This document shows, in pieces, positions 17,980-29,433 of a stretch of 40,292 nt of DNA. Each line of letters opens with the position of its first letter. The first letter of the stretch is position 1. The notes under the pieces were generated by a model. The model did not search any database and had not been told where the DNA came from. It worked only from the letters and a program-made list of their open reading frames with translations. A program made the translations under genes and the position numbers. The stretch is from Bremia lactucae (Eukaryota > Oomycota > Peronosporomycetes > Peronosporales > Peronosporaceae): assembly GCF_004359215.1 (NCBI RefSeq), contig NC_090613.1, positions 4,131,637 to 4,171,928 on the forward strand. The letters run 5' to 3'.

Positions 17980-19690
17980 CTAACACGACGCAAATAAGAA
18001 CAATAATATTCTTGTTGTTGATAGGTTCAGGAAAATTGTAGACCTTGCTGCAGTACCGGAGTCGATCACAATCAAAGGCTGCTCGTTCTTTGTTGACACG
18101 ATATTTCGACTCGATGGGTTACCCCGCGAACTAATCTCAGATCGAGACCCTAGATTCACGGCGGAATCTTTGCAAACTGTGTTCAAATTACTCAAAACAC
18201 AGTTGGAAATATCAACTTCTGATCATCCTGAAATATATGGTCAAACGAAGTGTGCAAACCGTATGCTCGAAGTGATACTTCGCGGAGATGTCTACTCTTT
18301 ACGCGTTAGACCGTGTTCTTCCCGATGATATAATTTGCCATCATAACTCAGTGCATGCTTCTACAAAGCATACACCATTTTTCGTGAACGGCTTACGCCG
18401 ACCACGTATACCCACCTTGTTTGAGAATGACTATTATTCAAGAGGGGGAGAGACTCGCTCGAGCAAAGAATCTTCTAGCTCTTGCTCATCACGCATTGGC
18501 CCTAAGGTCAATGCGAATGATAACATTGTTGATTAATCAAAATTGAAGTGGATAAACTCAGATGGGCAATAATGCCATTGTTAATTTCAAAAACGATGCT
18601 GAAAGGCTCACCATCGCAAACAATGATATGAGTGAGAACAATAATGCTCTCACTAAAAAGGACATTGATATATCCGCAGTGCGAACCGGTCGCATTGAAA
18701 TCTCATATAAAATCGAGTCAGCAGGTGATTTCCTGCTGGCTAGCGAAGCAGTGTTCCGTTTGTACGAGAGTCAGTTGCTGATGCGGTGGATCAACAGAAA
18801 CGGAACTCTGACAAAAATAGAAGAGCAAACGTTCTTTATTTAATGCTAACAAGTCCTACTGTCTGCGGTAAACCTACCAAAAACACTAGTGACGAATGTG
18901 GGCAGTAATAATTTACTGCCCAGGTATATTGGCCCATTTTGTGTATTGCATCGCCAAGGCAATGCATACACGATCGAGCTGCCTCGTGGGATGCGTAAGC
19001 ATCCTAAGTTTTATGTTGGGCTTCTCCGCCCGTACCATCAGTGCGAGGCTTCTTCCATTTCCGGATTACACACCGGAAGAGTATAGGGCATTCGCCAAAG
19101 CCTGACGGTCCCGAGCCAAAGGCTTATGGTCTCGGGACAGAGTTCGGTCCTTATGAACCAGACGATCCACTTTTTCTTCCATGAAAGAGATCTTCTAACG
19201 AGCTGTCACCAGATCGTTTGGAGAGACAGATGTGTCCTTTTGTTTGCCAATAAATTAGTCGCAACCTGCGCACAAATTATCAACTGCACACGAGAAATAT
19301 TACTAACCGTCACTGTTAACTCGAGGCGACGGTATCGCTCGTGATCAATGTCCTCCATCAAATAGTGAAGGGATATGATCCAAATCACGTTGTTGATTTG
19401 GGTTCGTCAAACGAGGCGAACCCGAATTTTCCTCCCCCTCCACATCCATTGATGGATTCGAGTGTGAGAAGCGTTTTCTTGTTGAACGCCTCTCGAGCCA
19501 TCGCGAGGTAAAGGGGGTTCGGACGAGTTATCTCATTCGTTGGCGAGAATATCCACCCTCGCATGATAGTTCGGAACCTCATCCCCAACTGCTGCTGGAC
19601 GTTCCGAGTCTCGTTCTACAGTACGACGAGACCCATCCTCCTCGACAGAGCGTCCATCAGAGAATGAGCGCTTACGCGCTCGTATGAGGA
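17980..19690 (+). pseudogene. Family A gypsy integrase and chromodomain, plus strand
   Basis: Integrase core remnants (CSFFVDTIFRLDGLPREL, SDRDPRFTAE and TSDHPEIYGQT in one frame near 18080-18250), a GPY/F-like region at 18889-19060 (NNLLPRYIGPF, GLLRPYHQ), and a chromodomain near 19475-19600 (FLVERL, TSYLIRWREYPPSHDSSE). Frames are interrupted by stops. It ends near 19690 without a clear LTR. Confidence 0.75.
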
Positions 19691-19699
19691 TTGGAGGTT

Positions 19700-20047
19700 C
19701 TCAATCTGTTGACGCATCTCATAAAAAATGAGCGTCCTCCAGTGAGGATCTTTAAAGGAACATGCTTCCTTAGAGTTTTTTACTTAATAGTTCCAATACT
19801 TCCAAATTTGGTAAAATTGATGCAATTAGATACTAGCTCTATTGATTGTTGATTTAAGTTTAGATCAACCCTGCCAATTGTCACAAGACACGATTTTGCG
19901 GTGGAAAGGAGGCGCCATAAGTAGTCTGTTATTAATATAAAAAAGTCAGTAGAAGATAGAAGATCGTTACGTACGAGCTTAATATACTAAAAACGATTTT
20001 TTCAATTAAAAAAAAGCGCTAGTAAAGACCCTTAAAGCTAAGTCCTC
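19700..20047. other. AT-rich interval without recognised gene
   Basis: Follows the chromodomain remnant. No frame, LTR terminus or domain could be identified; one short hairpin (AGGAA/TTCCT) remains near 19757-19771. Confidence 0.4.
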
Positions 20048-20560
20048 TTAGCTTTCATAGAAACCTTTTTCTGTGCCACAGCGTCTAAATGACGCTTGTG
20101 CGACTCTATTTCGCTCACCCCGTCCTCGGCCCTTACTATGCACAAATACATCATCAAAGTAATGGGATACGTAGGCATGGTGCTGACACATCACGTGAAT
20201 CACCACTCGGTTGAATGTCGCCGGTGTGTTTTTCAAACCTTGGGGTATCAGAAGCCACTTACAAAGCATACCGCTTGGAGTGCTTACTGCCGTTTTGGCT
20301 ACATCGGAATCTCTCACGAGTATCTGATAGTAATCGTCTTTCAAATCTAACGCGAAAAAGAGTATTGACTTTCCCATGGAATTCAACAATATATCTATCC
20401 ACGGGATTGGCGTTTGCGCCGATATGGTCGCCGTGTTCAGCTTATTGTAAGCATGAACCACGCGCCATCCGCCTGTGGCTTTTCCCACGCAAAAGACGCA
20501 GTCGCAATTTTGTATTTGACGGCCTGGAACACCTCGTTCGAAGGCCTGTCCTCTTTAATA
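20048..20560 (-). pseudogene. Gypsy reverse transcriptase fragment, minus strand
   Basis: The frame reads GKATGGWRVVHAYNKLN, FFALDLKDDYYQILV (catalytic Asp), PQGLKNTPATFNRVV and YFDDVFVHSK (YFDD box), the palm of a Ty3/gypsy RT. Both catalytic blocks are intact, but gag, protease and the thumb are missing, and the frame runs into unrelated codons before its stop. Confidence 0.8.
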
Positions 20561-20582
20561 GGATCCAAAGGTCACTCGTTTA

Positions 20583-21229
20583 GACGTGGCTTTGATCGTC
20601 CTATTCTGTCGCCGTTCTTCGAGTCACCACGACCCTTGACAGGGACGCGGGTGCCGTTGCTCGCATGGCTAACGCACCCCTACCAGCCGCAACAGGCTCT
20701 AGGTACTGTGTCGGTTCATGCGACGTGTCAGCTCGCCGTCTACTGTCACAGGCTTTAGGCTTTGTGCAGAACATTCGGAGGCATGACTACTTGTCATCGA
20801 CCTTTTCACTACACCAGTCTTTTTGAGCTGGGTAGGACTTTGTCACCTGACTTTCCGTCGGTACACTTTCAACTACACCAGGGGTTAGGTAGTTTCAGAG
20901 TCCGCGCCAGTAGGGCATCCCGCTTCTACTACGCTCTTGCATCTCCCGACCCCTCAGTGGTCGATGCAGAATCCATGCATCTCGCACGCTGGTTCTTGCC
21001 ATCGCCCTTGAGAAGTGAGCCCAAGGATATTGAGGCTCATCCTTATGTAGACGCGCAGAGATGTGGATTGTGGGAAGGATTTCAAGTGGTAACAAGTACG
21101 TTTTAATGCGGCCACGCTCTACATAAGCACACACCTAAGCACAGCGAGGAAGCGATTCGACTGTCTTTTGTCACGTGCAGTGAGGATGTTGGTGGGCGCC
21201 TAAACGACCTCAACCAACGAAGTATAAGC
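20583..21229. other. Probable degraded retroelement sequence, unassigned
   Basis: Open frames exist on both strands (20762-21106 plus, 20895-21134 minus) but neither shows a domain I recognise. Position upstream of the RT on the minus strand would suit a protease or gag end. Confidence 0.3.
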
Positions 21230-21611
21230 CTTAGTTTAAGTGACGTCACAGGAGCGGTAATCCGGCTCTACGTGACACTTACAACTAGGGAGTAGTTTAA
21301 AGGCCGATTTATATTTATTCGTATTAAATATAGAACCCATTCCAACCAATAATAAAATGCCATCTCTGCAGATATGCACTTATATGTATTGCAAGCGTAT
21401 TCTTCTAAATACCTCGTATCTTATTTTGACGCTAGACGTCATCCCTCCTAATGTGAATGCACTTATGTGCATCACATACACAAGGGTAGCTCACAATTTG
21501 AACCACACCCAAGTGGTGGGTCTAATTACTTCACTTAAGTAATTGACCATCCACTTTGGTACACAAAGTGTACTTAACGGGGATTGTGTAACATAAAGCA
21601 ACTTTGGCCCG
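21230..21611 (+). repeat. Family A LTR fragment
   Basis: Matches the internal segment of the 753-bp LTR form (38525-38890), including the palindromic CCACCACTT/AAGTGGTGG-like region and a GGCCCGTAACA end. No TG start is present. Confidence 0.75.
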
Positions 21612-22263
21612 TAACACTAAATGCAGTTTCTTGTAGATTTCTATTGAATGGCTTCATTATACTTATCGTTGAAAAAAGAATGGGCCAAACGTAACCAAAG
21701 GATGGCAAATATTTCTTACGTGCGACGTCTTTTTCAGTCTAGTGCAAATCAGCTGCAATTATTTTGTGTAAATTTACTTATGCTAAGACGAAAAAGGCGA
21801 GATTTAGTATTGCTCAAGATATATCATCCGTAATTGCGCAACCTCAAAATAAAACAAAATGGTCGCAAATTCATCGGGATGGATCGCTGGGATAAACGGT
21901 TGCTATAGCAGTCGCTAGTAAGACCTGGCTGCATGAGAAAGCAACACCGGTCTGTCGCAAAGAGGACTGCCCGGATATAAAAATTAAATTATCGCAATGT
22001 CTGTACGATTGCTCTATGCTTTTCGTATATATATCTGGCAGGCAACTCATCTAATTAAAGTAACTAATTTCAGCCAATCACATCACTACCACGAAAAAAA
22101 CAATTACAAGCCCTTTAATGCAAATAATTAATATGCTTGGTAAAAAAAAATCACATCAATTCAAAATGTACCAACTCGACGATTCGCGTAACTCTTAAAA
22201 AAAAACACGAACCCTTCTTCGCCTTAACTTGTGATCTATAGCAGCAGACTCAAACTCTTACAC
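21612..22263. other. Intergenic interval 3' of the NUP214-like gene
   Basis: AT-rich with several A/T runs. A 61-codon plus frame at 21648-21833 has no recognisable feature. It probably holds the 3' UTR and polyadenylation region of the minus-strand gene ending at 22264. Confidence 0.4.
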
Positions 22264-25200
22264 TCACCGCATCTGCGTAAAGCTCGAGCTACTAAACGCC
22301 GCCGACTGATTAAATCCGTTTGAAGTCGCACCAGTGCCAAATCCAAAGCCTCCAGTATTCGCAGCATTGCCAAACCCACTTGCTTGCGTCGTAGCTTGTC
22401 CAAATGTAGGCTGTTGCGCCCCAAAAGCACTAAATCCAGCAGAAGGGACCGCATGACTCGTAGCAACTGGTACAAAGCCACCGCCCATACGAGAAGCCAT
22501 GCCAAAGCCCGCACTTGGCGCATTAAACGCCGATGGCGCCCCTAAAGTCGACGCTGAACCAAATGCTGGCGTGGCACTCGCGCTTCCAAATGCCGACGTT
22601 GTCCCAAAACGCGTCGCATTATTAAAAGCCGAAGTGCTTGAAACTCCAAAATTTCCAGTCGTTTTCTTTACGTACTTTTGTTCAAGCATCTGAAAGAGTT
22701 GGTCTTCTCGGCCCTTGTACTTTTCCAACGTCGCTTCCACGGCACTGAGTTTTGCAGGATTATACTGTTGATAAAATGCCGTGAGCTTTTCACGATAATT
22801 GACACAACCTGGAAAACTTGAGACCATTGGAGTCAACGTAGGTGGTGCATTAAATGGTGATTCACTTGTGGACTGGAAGGTGCTAAAGCCACTACCACTT
22901 GACACACCAAACGGTGAAGAAGTAGGAGCTGGTGTTCCAAAAGGCGACGCACTGGGTGAAGGCTTGACGGCCATAAAATTAGACGTTCCGGATGCTGCAA
23001 ATGGACTTGGAGTACCAAAAGGACTTGCACTTGTACTAGCGGAAAGTCCTGTATTTATGTCTTGTATCTTGTACTTTGTCGCAAGGTTTTGAAACAATTG
23101 GTCTTCCTTACCCTTGTACTTTTGCAATGTCGCATCGACGCTACTGAGCTTGTCGGGATTGTGTTGTTGGTAAAACGCGACAAGCTTCTGGCGATAGTCC
23201 ACAGGAGGTTTTCCAAATGGAGAAGACGTTGTCGAGAACGAAGGCATTGAAGCCGGTTTTGTGGCGTCGGATGCTAGTACGTTGAAACCAGTAGGCTTAA
23301 TCGCGGTAGAACTAAGATTAAAGGACGATTGAGACGCTTGGAACGGACTCGTTGTCGCTGCACTTGTGCTTGAAGGCTTTGTTAATGCGTTAAAGTCGGT
23401 AAACGACGTCTTGGCTGCTGGACCGGCATGAGATTTTGGTGTCGCAACGTCGGACTTGGGAGGAACAGGTCCTCCATTTATATACGTCTTGACATCCTCT
23501 GGCGTTGAATTAGGAAGGTATGATGTAAAGACTTTTGTGAACAAAGCTTCTTCTCTTCCCTTGTGCGTCGTTAGCGTCTTCTCCACCACACTCTCGGTCT
23601 TTACTGGATTGTGTACTTTATAAAACTCTTGCAACAACATCTTGTAATTTGGCGCACATGCAGCAGCAACAGACGGTAAAATAGACGTCATCGACTTAAG
23701 ATCTTTGCCTCCTAACGAAAACAAAGGAGCCGTCTTGGTATCAGCCTTGCACTTGTTCCCTGGCGACCTGGTTCCGAACGTTGGTACCGGAGACAACGTT
23801 GTCTTGTTCTTGTCTTTATCCACAGACGCTTTCAATACACTAGTGGTGCTGTCATTAGCTTGCCTAATTGTGTTCAAATTATTCGACTTCGACGCCATGC
23901 TAGGTTTTGGCTCGGTAGCTGACGTGCCAAGACTTGGTCTTTGAAGAGCTGTCCCGACACTTACACTCGGCTGAGGTGTCGACACGAGCTTCACGGGCTC
24001 CTTCTTTGGAGTCATCGCTTCCGCCAACGACAACAACTTGGATCCAGGTTCACTCTTTTCATTCTTGAATGAAATCGTCTTTAAGAACTCCTTCGGTGTG
24101 CTCATAGGAGAAGTCACGCGTAGCTGCGTCTTGGGCATGAGTTTACTAGTCGCTTCGACTCGAAGAGACGAGGAAGCTGAACGTGACGCCGCGGGGGATG
24201 CTGACGTTCGCCGGGGCGTCAAGAAAACGTCTCGAGGCTTGATTACATTGTTGCATAGCGACAAAAAGTGACAGCGTACATCTTGATTCCGTTTCTCAGT
24301 CGCAAGAATGGTCTCCATCATGCTCGTCTTACTGACAATGGAAGACGCGGCACCTTTGCAGCCAGAAGCTCCACTCACACGATTTGTTTGATGCGTACAT
24401 TCACTATGCAGACTCAACTTTTCTATCTGGTCTGCTAACTCGCACGCCTTGTTATACTGCAGTTTGGACTTGTCAAATGTTTGCTTTAAGATACGAAACA
24501 AATGTGCACAAGACACGACACCAGTTTTGTCTGCACTTAATTTTAACGAGATGATGTGACGACTAAGCTCCATGCAGCACTTGTCAACTTCACTTAATTT
24601 CTTCTTTAACAACTCCCTCGCTTCCTTGGATCGCTCGTCAAGTGGCTGTTCATCCAGTGTTCTCTTCAAACCTTCGTCATTAAAACTGTCCAGGATTTCT
24701 CGTCCATACTCGAGCTGTTCGTGTACGTCCCCATCACTTCCAATTACGTACAAAACATCTTTTTCAATCTGATCTCGCGACTCATCGAAAGAGTTAATTT
24801 CATTGCACAAATTTAAAAGCTTGGCGCGAAGGTTGTCGACTTTTGATAACGTTTTTGAAGCAAATTCTTGATCAGTCGATAGAACAGTTGTGACACTTTG
24901 ATTCACGCGCTGCAATGACTGATCAAAGTCGATAATCAGCTTCCACAATTGACCTTCCATTCGCGAAGAAGGAATGTCCTTTGCAGGCTTGACAGGACCT
25001 GCAAGCGGAAAGCCCTTGGCTTTTTCGAACACGACAGTGTTTGCTTTGACATCAAACGCACTCGTGTCGCCAAAATCGAGCGTTCGCTTCGTAGGTTTTT
25101 CGTCGTCCAATTTTTCAAATCGCTCATCCTTATTCAAAGTCGACGACAATGTATTAGATGAAAGCCTTGGTCTAGTCGAAGACGTAGCCGCTGGAAGAAA

Positions 25201-28200
25201 AGTAGCAGCACTCGTTGATCCAAACGGATTCGGCTTCATAACATTAAACGAAGACGTCGATGCGTCAAGAGCTTTATCTGTTGTCGCTCTACCAAACGTA
25301 AAGGCAGAATTTGTTGACGTTGATGACGACGACTGTGGCTTTGATTCAAAAAGATTTTTGCCAAAAGGATTGAAAGCAAATGAAGTTGACGATGGTGCGT
25401 CCTTCAAAGCGTTTGACTGGCCAAATACAGGAGGTTTTATTTTAAAGTTTGTCTCTTGGAAAGATCCACTGGAGCTTGTAGCCCCAAATGTAAGAGGCTT
25501 CGGCTTTGACGTCGTATCTGGAGGGTAGTCACCGCTACTAGTACTACCGAAAATTGGAAGTTTGGGCTTTGAATTTGTATCTGGAGGATAGGCACTGCTA
25601 CTGGCAGTACCGAACGTCGGAGGCTTTGGCTTTGACGTCGTATCCGAAGGGTAGTCACTTCCATTTGAAGCGCCGAATGTCGGAGGCTTTGGCTTTGACG
25701 TTGTGTCGGGCGGGTAGCCACTTCCATTTGTAGCGCCAAATCTCGGAGGTTTTGGCTTTGACGTTGTATCGGGAGGATAACTGCTTGTAGAGGCAGAAGG
25801 CTTTGATTTTATTGCGGTGCAGGAGCTACTACTTGTAGACGTTGCTGCAGCAGATAAAGTTGCAGCTTTTCCAAAGCCCGCGTCCCACGAAGGCGCTGTG
25901 TCACCAAATGAGAAACCAGAGAACTTTACTTCATTTGCTGTATCATTACTTGAAGCTAGAACTCCGCCAAACGAAAACGAAGACGTAGATTCCAGAGCCG
26001 TAGAAACTGGAAAAGAAAACCCGCTTGAGCCGATAGAGCCTGCCGACGTCGCACTTGTCGCCATGACAGGTGCCAATCCTTTCGACGCAATAGGATTCAA
26101 AGCCTCGCAAGCGCCACACTTCATCGCATCAGGGCTATTAGTCACCATGCACTCAGAGCACTTCCAGCTTCCTTCCTTGGCTGTAAATTTTGAAAATACT
26201 GCGGCAATCTCCTCTTTCGACTTTATCTTAGTAGCTTGTGCTTGACTTGACAAGGTTTGATCGTTTTCGTCGCCTGATTCCAAATCTTCGTCGCCAAAGA
26301 TCCAACTTACGTACCACGTAACAAAATCGTTTTCGTAGATCCGTCCATTATTGTCCAGATTTGCCACTGTGCTAGCATGAACTTCTTCATCATACGTCGA
26401 TCCCATGGCTTTAAACAATTTTGGAAAAACAGTCGTGGCGATGTAATCGGTTCCTTTACAAGCAAGCGTGCGAAACGTGACCCGAGCAGTGTCTTCTTCT
26501 TCCTTACGCTGCTCGTCTTCGTCACTCGACTCATCATCATGATCCGCAAACTCATTTTCGTCATTCTGGCCGTATTTGTGCAAGAACGAATCATTTTCAT
26601 CACACTCTTCAGAATCAGAATCTTCTTCACTATAGGTCGTGCTCATGTGCCATGCTACAAAATCCTTTTCATAGATTTTTCCATTCTTGTCAAGATGTTT
26701 CACAATACTATCGATTTTCTCTGCGCCATATGCCGAATCCATTGCTTTAATCAGTTGTGTGAGCTTTTCTGACTTGATGTAATCATTATTTCCCACAGCA
26801 ATCGAGCGGAAAGCCATTTGAGCCTTATCTTCCTCGTTACGCGCTTCTTCATCGTCACTGCTATCACCATCATTCGATTTTGCAGATATACTATCGTCGC
26901 TTTGACCGTTCTCGTGCTCGCTTATCTGTTTTGGCAATATATCAGTAGAGCCACGAGCACTACAAGCGACAGTATTTGCAGACAATATGGCTGGAGAAGC
27001 GCCATTGACCGCGAATACAAAAGGCTTTACCTTGTTTGCTGCCTCAATGCTATGAGACGAAGTTATGCCAAATGAAAGTGACGACGACGTGGTCTCAGAA
27101 GTTTTAGAAACCGGAAAAGAAAATCCACTTGAGCCGATAGAGCCTGCTGACGTCGCACTTGCTGCCACGACAGGCGCCAATCCTTTCGACGCAGTAGGAT
27201 TTAAAGCCTCGCAAGCGCCACACTTGACGGTATCGGGGCTGTTATTCACCATGCACACTGGGCACTTCCAGCTTCCTTCTTGGGCTGTAAATTTTGAAAA
27301 GACAGCTGCAATCTCTTCTTTCGACTTCATTCTTATTGACTTACACGATAAATCAAAATCCTCTTCTTCATCCGATTCCGGATCTTCTTCCAGAAATATC
27401 CAGTGCAAGTACCACGCAACAAAGTCATCCTCGTAGATCTTTCCACCATTATCGAGTAGTGCCATCGTGCGACCATGTTCTTCCTCGTCATATGTCGACC
27501 CCAACGCTTTAAATAATTTTGGAAACTCGTCTGTGGCAATATAATCAGCTCCGTCAGATACAATCGAGCTAAACGTCTTTCTCGCCTTTTCTTCTTCTTC
27601 TTTCCGCTCTTCCTCATCGTCACTCGACTCCCCGTTCGATAAAGCAAATTTATTCTCGTCATTCTGGCCATATTCCTGTTTATTTATTTCGTTTTGAAAC
27701 TCGCTTTCGTCTTTTTCCACCTCACAACTATTCGTTATAGTCACAGTACGCTTTGCATTTTCATTAAAACAAGACGGTCGTTTCACAAATTCCACTTCGC
27801 TAACTGTTGTATCCACAAACGCAAAATGAATCAAAAACCCTTCAGTAGTAGCACAAGAAACAATCGGATTATGTGGAAATACATCATCATCGACATAAAT
27901 GGGAACTGTCGCATTTAAATTCAATACCAAACCCATCGGAAACGAATCTTCATCGTTTAAATTCATTGGAAGTCGCGCTTGATACTGTTCTAAGGGTTTC
28001 CACAATCGCCATTCGCCTCCTTCTGGATCGGATACAAGCAACTCAAGGTCCGCACTTAACGAACATCCAAGGAAAAACATGCGCCAATCCGGTAGAAACA
28101 CGGAAAAGTACTGATGTTGTCTTCCTTCGACATCATAGAAACCCACTACTTCATTCAGCTCGATACATTCGCGATTGTCATACAAACACGCCAACGCGCT

Positions 28201-29140
28201 TGTTTCTTCCTTCTTGTTGTCATACATCGCATACCCAGCTAGAAACAACGTTTCTTCGGCCCAATTGATGTGATGGACTTCAAATGGCTCTAAATTACAG
28301 CATGCTGGTTTGGCAATCGTACGAATTAACTTTAAACTCTCTTCAGTGTAAATAGCAATTGTTCCATTCGATAAACCGACAGCAATTTGGTCGCTAGATG
28401 GAGACCAGGCCACGGATAGAGCGGAAACAGTAGTATCAAGAGCTTTACGTACGCCTTCGAGCGTACACACCATAACTTGTCTCTCAAACGTAACAATCGC
28501 CAAGTGCGCGCTTGAATTCCTTGACCAGGCCATTTCCAGCACTTGTAGCTTGGAATAAGTATAAAATGGAGCAGGAGTGGCCTAAGAAATGATGGTGGAA
28601 TCAATATATCATTCAAAATACAAACATGTATTTGTCAAACCAATGGAAATAAGCTTACCGCTTCTAGGATATGAGCGACTTCATAGAGCGCCACGGCATC
28701 GTCGTAGGCAACAGCGAGCAGGAGTTCGTCAACAGAGAGTGCAATCCAGTAAGCGATTGACGGCAGCTGGACTTCACGGGTCACTGGCAAGTCGTGAATC
28801 TCCTCCAGCGTGAGCTTTTGGTTATGGTCCATGGCCTCTTGGCGTCGCGTGGTGTAGTTCGAGCACGACGCTTGAAGATCGTTGTGCATGGTGAGTGTGA
28901 AGCCTGCAGGTATATTCGTTTAATCATGTAAAAATTGACTATTAAAGGGTCGGTTGCCGTGTCCGCATTACCGTTTTTAGATGCCACAAAAGTCAGGCCG
29001 TACGTGTTCCCGTGCTGCAGCAGCTGCGTCTTTTTGGACGCCACGGAAGAAAAGCTAGTAGTTTGAAGGTTAAGCGAGTATCCAAGGCGTTGCCTGCCCG
29101 CGTCAAGTAGGCGCACATGCTCCGTGTCCAGCTCTGCCAT
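22264..29140 (-). CDS. NUP214: NUP214/Nup159-like FG nucleoporin
   Basis: Cytoplasmic-side nuclear pore subunit, in other eukaryotes a docking site for the mRNA export helicase Dbp5/DDX19 and export receptors. Three exons, 29140-28972, 28903-28659 and 28581-22264, with GT-AG introns of 68 and 77 bp, join in frame to 2243 residues, close to human Nup214. Residues 1 to about 400 form the beta-propeller (GNTYGLTF, VAWSPSSDQIAVGLSNG, DEDSFPMGLVLNL). Then come three acidic EF-hand-like modules and two RanBP2-type zinc fingers (C578/C581/C592/C595 and C946/C949/C960/C963). An array of 21-residue repeats with Pro and one FG each follows (about 1071-1193), then a coiled coil (about 1345-1540) and an FG-rich tail with three copies of a 44-residue FYQ..NP..KYKG motif. 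The propeller and coiled-coil/FG order support the call; the zinc fingers and EF-hand-like modules are not in animal Nup214. An additional 5' exon cannot be excluded. Confidence 0.85.
25417..25785 (-). repeat. 63-bp coding minisatellite (21-residue repeats)
   Basis: Six tandem units inside the NUP214-like gene, each encoding YPPDTTSKPKPPxFGxxxxS-type repeats with one FG. The last unit is diverged (QETNFKIKPPVFG). Unit length is a multiple of three, so copy number can vary without a frameshift. Confidence 0.9.
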
Positions 29141-29433
29141 TGCGCCAAGATGCTGCTTTTTGTTGGATCACGCACTTTTACGTACAACACCTGAAGTAGG
29201 CTCTTACAAAGAATTATTGGCAAGTGTTTTAAACAGAAAAGTCAAAATCTAATTAGCTTGAATTGTTCAGAAATTCTTGAGAATAGTGACATTTTCCAAT
29301 CTTTTTGCTTTTCGGTAGACCATTACGAAATTATCAAATGCCATATCATGGTTAAACCTGCTAAAGAACTTCGATTCAAGCAGCAGAAAAATGAATTCAG
29401 TGCCGAATCAATGGTAGCAAATAGATCGTTTGT
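29141..29433. other. Intergenic interval between NUP85-like and NUP214-like genes
   Basis: 293 bp between the stop of the upstream and the ATG of the downstream gene, both on the minus strand. It must hold the terminator of the first and the promoter of the second. No clear motif was identified. Confidence 0.5.

Noticed and set aside
22230..22275. The NUP214 stop codon overlaps GTGAGT, with a TAG about 32 nt on; the eIF5 stop shows the same with 34 nt (32960-32996)
   Set aside because: Would imply introns of 32-34 nt, far shorter than the 68-77 bp introns seen in these genes; the predicted extensions are short and unlike family C-termini.
24974..25528. Long plus-strand frame (184 codons) inside NUP214, and others at 25817-26245 and 27065-27436
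   Set aside because: Antisense to a repetitive, Ser/Lys/Asp-rich coding region; amino-acid pattern mirrors the sense repeats.
25417..25785. Regular repeats considered as a CRISPR array
   Set aside because: Tandem units without unique spacers, in frame within a eukaryotic gene.
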